Source: Cohnella phaseoli (lineage in GTDB: Bacteria > Bacillota > Bacilli > Paenibacillales > Paenibacillaceae). From it: DNA of 64,000 nucleotides. Made by a program: the position numbers and the translations under genes. Shown one piece after another: positions 62,753 to 64,000 of this stretch (position 1 is the first letter of the stretch; each line of letters begins with the position of its first letter). The notes beneath the pieces were generated by a model. That model did no database searches and was not told the origin of the DNA. It saw only the letters and a list, made by a program, of their open reading frames with translations. The stretch covers positions 47,218-111,217 of the forward strand of contig NZ_QRDZ01000034.1 in the NCBI RefSeq assembly GCF_003386235.1. The letters run 5' to 3'.

Positions 62753-63661
62753 ATGAAAGATAACGTGCACGTGATATTCGGTTTCGACATGGAGACGGAC
62801 GTCGGCAGCTTTACGCCGTATTACGACGGCGTAAAGAATGCGACCGGCCCGCTCGTCGAGCTGTTCGACAAGAAAGGCATTAAAGGAACCTTCTATTATA
62901 CGGGGGATGCGGCGCGTCGAAATCCGGAGAGCGTCGAGTTGGTCAAGCTAAGCGGCAACGAGGTCGGCTGCCACTCGCTGTTTCACGAGACGGTCGGCGA
63001 CGAGCTGTTCCCGATCCCGGGCGTCGTGCCGTTGCTGCCGGAGGAGGTGCCGCTGCGCATCGAGAAAGCGACGGAATGGGTACAGCAAGTGCTGGGGCAT
63101 CAGCCGGTTTCGTTCCGCGCGCCTCGTTTATGGGGTTCGACGGCGCTGCTGAACTCGCTGGAGAGGCTGAACTACGTGTCAGACGCGTCCTATCCGATGT
63201 ATTTTTACCGAGAGCGTTTCGTGCCTTACCACCCAAGCAGAAGCGACTGGACGAAGGAAGGCGACATGAACATCGTCGAGATTCCGAACTTCGCCGACAT
63301 GGTTATGCAGAGCAAAGATCCGGGGTTGGAGCGGGACCGCGACCAGTGGCCGCTGTTCCGGACGCAGAGCGCGGACGAGCTGATGAAGCGCATCGACGGA
63401 TTCGTGAAGTTTCTGCGGGATCGCAACCTGCCCGTCGTGCTCTGCTTCTACTTTCATCCGTGGGAGTTCATTCCGATCCAGGAGAGCTACCACTATGGCG
63501 AAGCAACGGTGACGCCGGACCGGTTCCTGACGCTTGGCTGCGGCGAGAAGGCAATGAGCGAGTTCTCGATCTTGATCGATAGATTAAAAGATATGGGCTC
63601 GACGTTCCATCGCGCGGACGACTTTGCGGGCTTGTGGAGCAAACAGAGATTAGTAAAATAA
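62753..63661 (+). CDS. Polysaccharide deacetylase (NodB-like)
   Basis: A 302-residue protein of the carbohydrate esterase 4 fold, without a signal peptide. Metal and catalytic positions are visible: FGFDMETD (motif 1), GCHSLFHE (histidine pair, motif 2), FRAPRLWG (motif 3), and LCFYFHPWEF near the end. Enzymes of this fold remove N- or O-acetyl groups from sugars; a cytoplasmic location suggests action on imported oligosaccharides. GGAGCTGGG precedes the ATG. It lies 19 bases after the ASRT-family gene. Confidence 0.86.
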   Translation: MKDNVHVIFGFDMETDVGSFTPYYDGVKNATGPLVELFDKKGIKGTFYYTGDAARRNPESVELVKLSGNEVGCHSLFHETVGDELFPIPGVVPLLPEEVPLRIEKATEWVQQVLGHQPVSFRAPRLWGSTALLNSLERLNYVSDASYPMYFYRERFVPYHPSRSDWTKEGDMNIVEIPNFADMVMQSKDPGLERDRDQWPLFRTQSADELMKRIDGFVKFLRDRNLPVVLCFYFHPWEFIPIQESYHYGEATVTPDRFLTLGCGEKAMSEFSILIDRLKDMGSTFHRADDFAGLWSKQRLVK

Positions 63662-63701
63662 GCAGCTTTCGCTGAATACGACAATAAGGAGATATGAACC
63701 C

Positions 63702-64000
63702 ATGACAAACCACGTAAAAATACCGGACCACGAATACAAAGAAAGAATTCAGAGAGCGGCCAAGCTCGCAGCGGACAAAGGGCTGGACATCCTGATCGTT
63801 AACTCCAACGAAGCGGACTATGCGAACGCGCGCTACTTCAGCGGCTTCTGGCCGCTGTTCGAACGTGCGGGCGTAGCGATCACGCCTGCAGGCGATGCGG
63901 CGCTCATGGTCGGACCGGAGAGCTCGGTGTATGCGCGCGACTTCGGCAAAATCGACAAGCAGTTCACGCTGATGGAGTATCGCGAATCCGCCAACCCGAG
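63702..64000 (+). CDS. M24-family metallopeptidase / creatinase-like protein (partial, 3' end outside window)
   Basis: Translation from ATG 63702 stays open for 99 codons to the window end, starting MTNHVKIPDHEYKERIQRAA. Residues such as KGLDILIVNSNEADYANARYF and the FSGFWPLFER segment fit the creatinase N-terminal domain of Xaa-Pro peptidases and related hydrolases. AAGGAG lies upstream. The metal-binding M24 domain would lie beyond the window. It appears to be the fifth gene of the operon that begins at 59093. Confidence 0.72.
   Translation, partial: MTNHVKIPDHEYKERIQRAAKLAADKGLDILIVNSNEADYANARYFSGFWPLFERAGVAITPAGDAALMVGPESSVYARDFGKIDKQFTLMEYRESANP

Overview
The window looks like chromosomal DNA of a Paenibacillaceae-type Firmicute (Paenibacillus/Cohnella-like). 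The evidence is strong GGAGG ribosome-binding sites, TTG and GTG starts, S-layer-homology (SLH) surface enzymes, YesM/YesN-type two-component pairs, LplB/LplC-type ABC permeases and SigA-type promoters. No rRNA, tRNA, CRISPR array, integrase or transposase was seen. It is a carbohydrate-utilisation region containing several import-and-degrade modules.

Layout. 0-2.6 kb: housekeeping genes (rhomboid protease, cardiolipin synthase). 2.9-17.3 kb, + strand: a GH42-like enzyme, YesN/YesM pair, two ABC permeases, a solute-binding lipoprotein, a Gfo/Idh/MocA oxidoreductase and two secreted GH99-like proteins, one with a six-repeat VCBS block inserted in its barrel. 17.4-19.3 kb: a Uma2 pseudogene, an intact Uma2 gene and a GNAT acetyltransferase. 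19.4-26.9 kb: a membrane-anchored orphan solute-binding protein, divergent from a membrane-spanning AraC regulator, then a lipoprotein and MalF/MalG-type permeases. 27-38.8 kb: a giant SLH-DUF4838-CBM protein, a GHL6-like intracellular glycosidase, two Gfo/Idh/MocA genes (one with an inverted 3' end), an AraC regulator and a sugar isomerase/epimerase. 39.2-44.3 kb: an esterase-like hydrolase, an AraC regulator, a further Gfo/Idh/MocA gene, a third Uma2 gene and a second isomerase/epimerase. 44.5-51.7 kb: a second YesN/YesM, LplB/LplC and lipoprotein set. 51.9-58.9 kb: a second SLH-DUF4838-CBM protein and a second GHL6 enzyme. 59.1-64 kb: a cytoplasmic GH20/GH67-like glycosidase, a LacI regulator, an ASRT-family protein, a NodB-type deacetylase and the start of an M24 peptidase.

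Inferred division of labour: SLH-anchored and secreted glycosidases cut a polysaccharide outside the cell; lipoproteins and permeases import oligosaccharides; GHL6, GH42-like and GH20/67-like enzymes cleave them inside; Gfo/Idh/MocA oxidoreductases and isomerase/epimerases process the sugars. The substrate cannot be read from the sequence.

The most notable non-coding signals are: (1) two promoter regions 35 kb apart carrying four GTCTAT motifs with identical 18/36/19-bp spacing; (2) a recurring long hairpin that lies between a SigA promoter and the ribosome-binding site of both intact Uma2 genes; (3) a 134-bp micro-inversion at the 3' end of one oxidoreductase gene; (4) an inverted pair of ~270-330-bp elements built of 52-bp units, about 17 kb apart, one of them nested inside a region with ~50-bp terminal inverted repeats.
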